Assembly: GCA_023451855.1 (NCBI GenBank)
Contig: JAEXXY010000458.1
Span: forward strand, 1 to 7,406
Origin: Actinomycetes bacterium
GTDB taxonomy: Bacteria > Actinomycetota > Actinomycetes > Actinomycetales > Dermatophilaceae
Direction: 5' to 3'
DNA: 7,406 nucleotides
This document shows, one piece after another, positions 7,162-7,406 of the stretch. Position 1 is the stretch's first letter; each line of letters begins with the position of its first letter. Below the pieces are notes generated by a model. That model saw only the letters and a list, made by a program, of their open reading frames with translations, ran no database searches and was not told where the DNA came from. A program made the position numbers and the translations under genes.

Positions 7162-7180
7162 GCGGTGTGGGTCACACCGC
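7162..7180 (+). promoter_or_regulatory. Stem-loop in the rne leader
   Basis: GCGGTGTG (7162-7169) and CACACCGC (7173-7180) form a perfect 8-bp stem with a GGT loop, ending 7 nt before the rne Shine-Dalgarno. CTCC at 7180-7183 could alternatively pair with GGAG (7189-7192) of the Shine-Dalgarno. E. coli RNase E controls its own mRNA through leader hairpins; a similar role here is inference. Confidence 0.5.
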
Positions 7181-7187
7181 TCCTGAC

Positions 7188-7193
7188 GGGAGG
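7188..7193 (+). promoter_or_regulatory. Ribosome binding site of rne
   Basis: GGGAGG, 7 nt before ATG 7201: a near-ideal Shine-Dalgarno that fixes the start of the truncated gene. Confidence 0.8.
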
Positions 7194-7200
7194 CTGCCGG

Positions 7201-7406
7201 ATGGCACCCAACGACACCACCGCATCGACCGAAGGCACCGAGGCCACCAAGGCCCCCGAGGCCCCGAACCTCTTCGACGGCGATCACACCGCCGACGCGC
7301 CGAGCGCACCGGCCCCGCGCAAGCGGGCCTCGCGACGCGTCACCAAGAAGGCGACGACCCCCGCGCCGGCTCCCGAGGCGACGGAGCCGGCCGAGCCGGC
7401 CGAGCC
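7201..7406 (+). CDS. rne: Ribonuclease E/G family protein, N-terminal fragment (runs off window)
   Basis: The first 68 codons of a gene that continues past the window. The protein begins MAPNDTTASTEGTEATKAPE, contains NLFDGDH (23-29), and then a basic patch RKRASRRVTKK (39-49), followed by a Pro/Ala/Glu tract whose codons form a 9-bp tandem repeat (GAGCCGGCC from 7384 to the window end). This disordered, Thr/Pro/Glu-rich start with an Arg/Lys patch is typical of the N-terminal extension of actinobacterial RNase E, the endonuclease that processes rRNA and starts mRNA decay. Placement directly after a TIGR03936-type gene supports the call. The S1 and catalytic domains lie outside the window, so the identification depends on context plus composition. 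Confidence 0.8.
   Translation, partial: MAPNDTTASTEGTEATKAPEAPNLFDGDHTADAPSAPAPRKRASRRVTKKATTPAPAPEATEPAEPAE
7384..7406 (+). repeat. 9-bp tandem repeat at the window end, in rne
   Basis: GAGCCGGCC occurs at 7384-7392 and 7393-7401, and a third copy begins at 7402 and is cut off. It encodes repeated Glu-Pro-Ala in the disordered N-terminus. Total copy number cannot be seen. Confidence 0.65.

Larger units (their letters stand above)
6995..7200 (+). promoter_or_regulatory. rne upstream/leader region (206 bp)
   Basis: No gene of normal size lies here. From left to right it holds four AACCGG hexamers (6997, 7014, 7049, 7071), a possible 27-codon ORF (7005-7088), a run of GTNAC boxes (7085, 7102, 7109, 7171), an 11-bp direct repeat GGGTCACACCG (7107-7117 and 7169-7179), a stem-loop (7162-7180) and the rne ribosome binding site. 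I see no terminator for the upstream gene and no convincing sigma-70-type promoter, so co-transcription with the DUF2344 gene remains possible. Confidence 0.5.

Noticed and set aside
5317..7287. Long minus-strand frames (5317-6213, 5990-7093, 6415-7287) opposite plsC, the DUF2344 gene and the rne leader
   Set aside because: They lie antisense to genes with clear family motifs, have biased compositions, and cross intergenic regions; typical shadows.

Overview
The window looks like ordinary chromosomal DNA of a very G+C-rich actinobacterium. I estimate above 70% G+C by eye. The strongest pointers are a Thr/Pro-rich RNase E N-terminus preceded by a DUF2344 (TIGR03936-type) gene, a MoxR/DUF58/DUF4129 cluster, and a short archaeal-like (type 2) valyl-tRNA synthetase. 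That last feature is one I associate with Micrococcales such as Intrasporangiaceae; the genus is an inference. I see no insertion sequence, prophage, CRISPR array, tRNA or rRNA.

Left part (1-2548, minus strand, read right to left): a compact four-gene operon. A two-pass membrane DUF4129 protein is followed by a two-pass membrane protein of unknown family, a MoxR-type AAA+ ATPase and the N-terminus of a DUF58 protein cut by the window edge. Genes overlap by 11 bp (DUF4129/unknown) and 4 bp (MoxR/DUF58, ATGA), or are separated by only 24 bp. In other bacteria such clusters are thought to form membrane-associated chaperone or maturation modules; their substrate is unknown. Positions 2549-2669 hold a very strong stem-loop (valS terminator) and a probable leaderless promoter for the operon.

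Middle (2670-5324, minus strand): valS, complete, 884 aa, with clear HIGH- and KMSKS-type motifs, but lacking the CxxC zinc-binding pairs I expect in its archaeal relatives.

Right part (5404-7406, plus strand): a 79-bp divergent intergenic region, then a PlsC-type acyltransferase, a DUF2344 (TIGR03936-type) gene, a 206-bp intergenic region full of short repeats and a stem-loop, and the start of rne (RNase E/G), cut by the window end.

The most useful second-look items are the zinc-ligand-free type 2 ValRS, the unrecognised 193-aa membrane protein inside the MoxR operon, three starts sharing one leaderless-type geometry (NANNNT, 7 nt, ATG), and the structured rne leader. I did not find convincing evidence of a wholly new system.
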